This document shows positions 6,583 through 6,635 of a stretch of 6,635 nucleotides of DNA, piece by piece. Under the pieces are notes generated by a model that was given only the letters and a program-made list of their open reading frames with translations, was not told the DNA's origin and did not search any database. The stretch lies in NCBI GenBank assembly GCA_937950105.1, contig CALFEM010000272.1, forward strand, positions 1 to 6,635. The letters are read 5' to 3'. How positions within the stretch are numbered: the first letter of the stretch is position 1; every line of letters begins with the position of its first letter. Made by a program: the position numbers and the translations under genes. Source of the stretch: an uncultured Alphaproteobacteria bacterium (GTDB lineage Bacteria; Pseudomonadota; Alphaproteobacteria; Rhizobiales; Hyphomicrobiaceae).

Positions 6583-6635
6583 GTGCTGCGCGATGCGCTG
6601 CTCGCCTTCGGCATTATCTTCGCCGTCTATACCAA
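6583..6635 (+). CDS. Start of a probable membrane protein gene, 3'-truncated by window end
   Basis: Only 17 codons and two bases are visible. From the GTG at 6583 the peptide reads MLRDALLAFGIIFAVYT: a short basic/acidic start followed by a hydrophobic run, as at the N-terminus of a polytopic inner-membrane protein. A GGAG site at a good distance and the position after an 87-base gap in a co-directional cluster support a real gene. The cluster still lacks a polymerase or ligase (Wzy or O-antigen ligase type), and such proteins often begin this way, but this is context only. The identity cannot be decided from this much sequence. Confidence 0.55.
   Translation, partial: MLRDALLAFGIIFAVYT

Overview
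The window is a left-truncated piece of an exopolysaccharide or O-antigen-type biosynthesis cluster. It most likely comes from a GC-rich Gram-negative bacterium. That guess rests on strong G/C preference at third codon positions, a Wzz/Wzc-type inner-membrane protein and a Wzx-type flippase; nothing allows a genus call. All supported genes lie on the + strand. There are no RNA genes, insertion sequences, CRISPR arrays or phage genes.

Layout. Bases 1-48 are not biological: they match the Illumina P5/TruSeq universal adapter exactly, so the true contig starts at base 49. A 5'-truncated family-4 glycosyltransferase follows (51-911). Then come a Wzz/BY-kinase-type chain-length regulator fused to a P-loop ATPase domain (908-2803), a Wzx-like polytopic flippase (2800-4131) and an acyltransferase-3 family membrane O-acyltransferase (4128-5297). 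These first four genes are joined by three successive 4-base ATGA stop/start overlaps, which points to one translationally coupled transcript. After a 34-base gap with a strong ribosome binding site there is an extended-SDR NDP-sugar epimerase/dehydratase-type enzyme (5332-6495). An 87-base gap containing a GC-rich hairpin follows. The window ends 53 bases into a new gene (6583 onward) whose first residues are hydrophobic, as expected of a membrane protein; an O-antigen polymerase or ligase would fit the context but is not shown.

How the genes work together (inference from families). The SDR enzyme would shape a nucleotide sugar. The glycosyltransferase would add a sugar to the lipid-linked repeat unit on the cytoplasmic face. 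The acyltransferase would decorate it, usually with acetyl. The flippase would move the lipid-linked unit across the inner membrane. The Wzz/P-loop protein would govern polymer length or export. This is the Wzx/Wzy-dependent pathway; the polymerase, outer-membrane exporter and initiating transferase are not in view.

I see no wholly new system. The points most worth a second look are the adapter contamination that is in frame with the first gene, the chain-length/P-loop protein with an unusual Walker A and no tyrosine-rich tail, the N-terminally extended SDR enzyme with a T-C-S active-site stretch, and the hairpin before the last partial gene.
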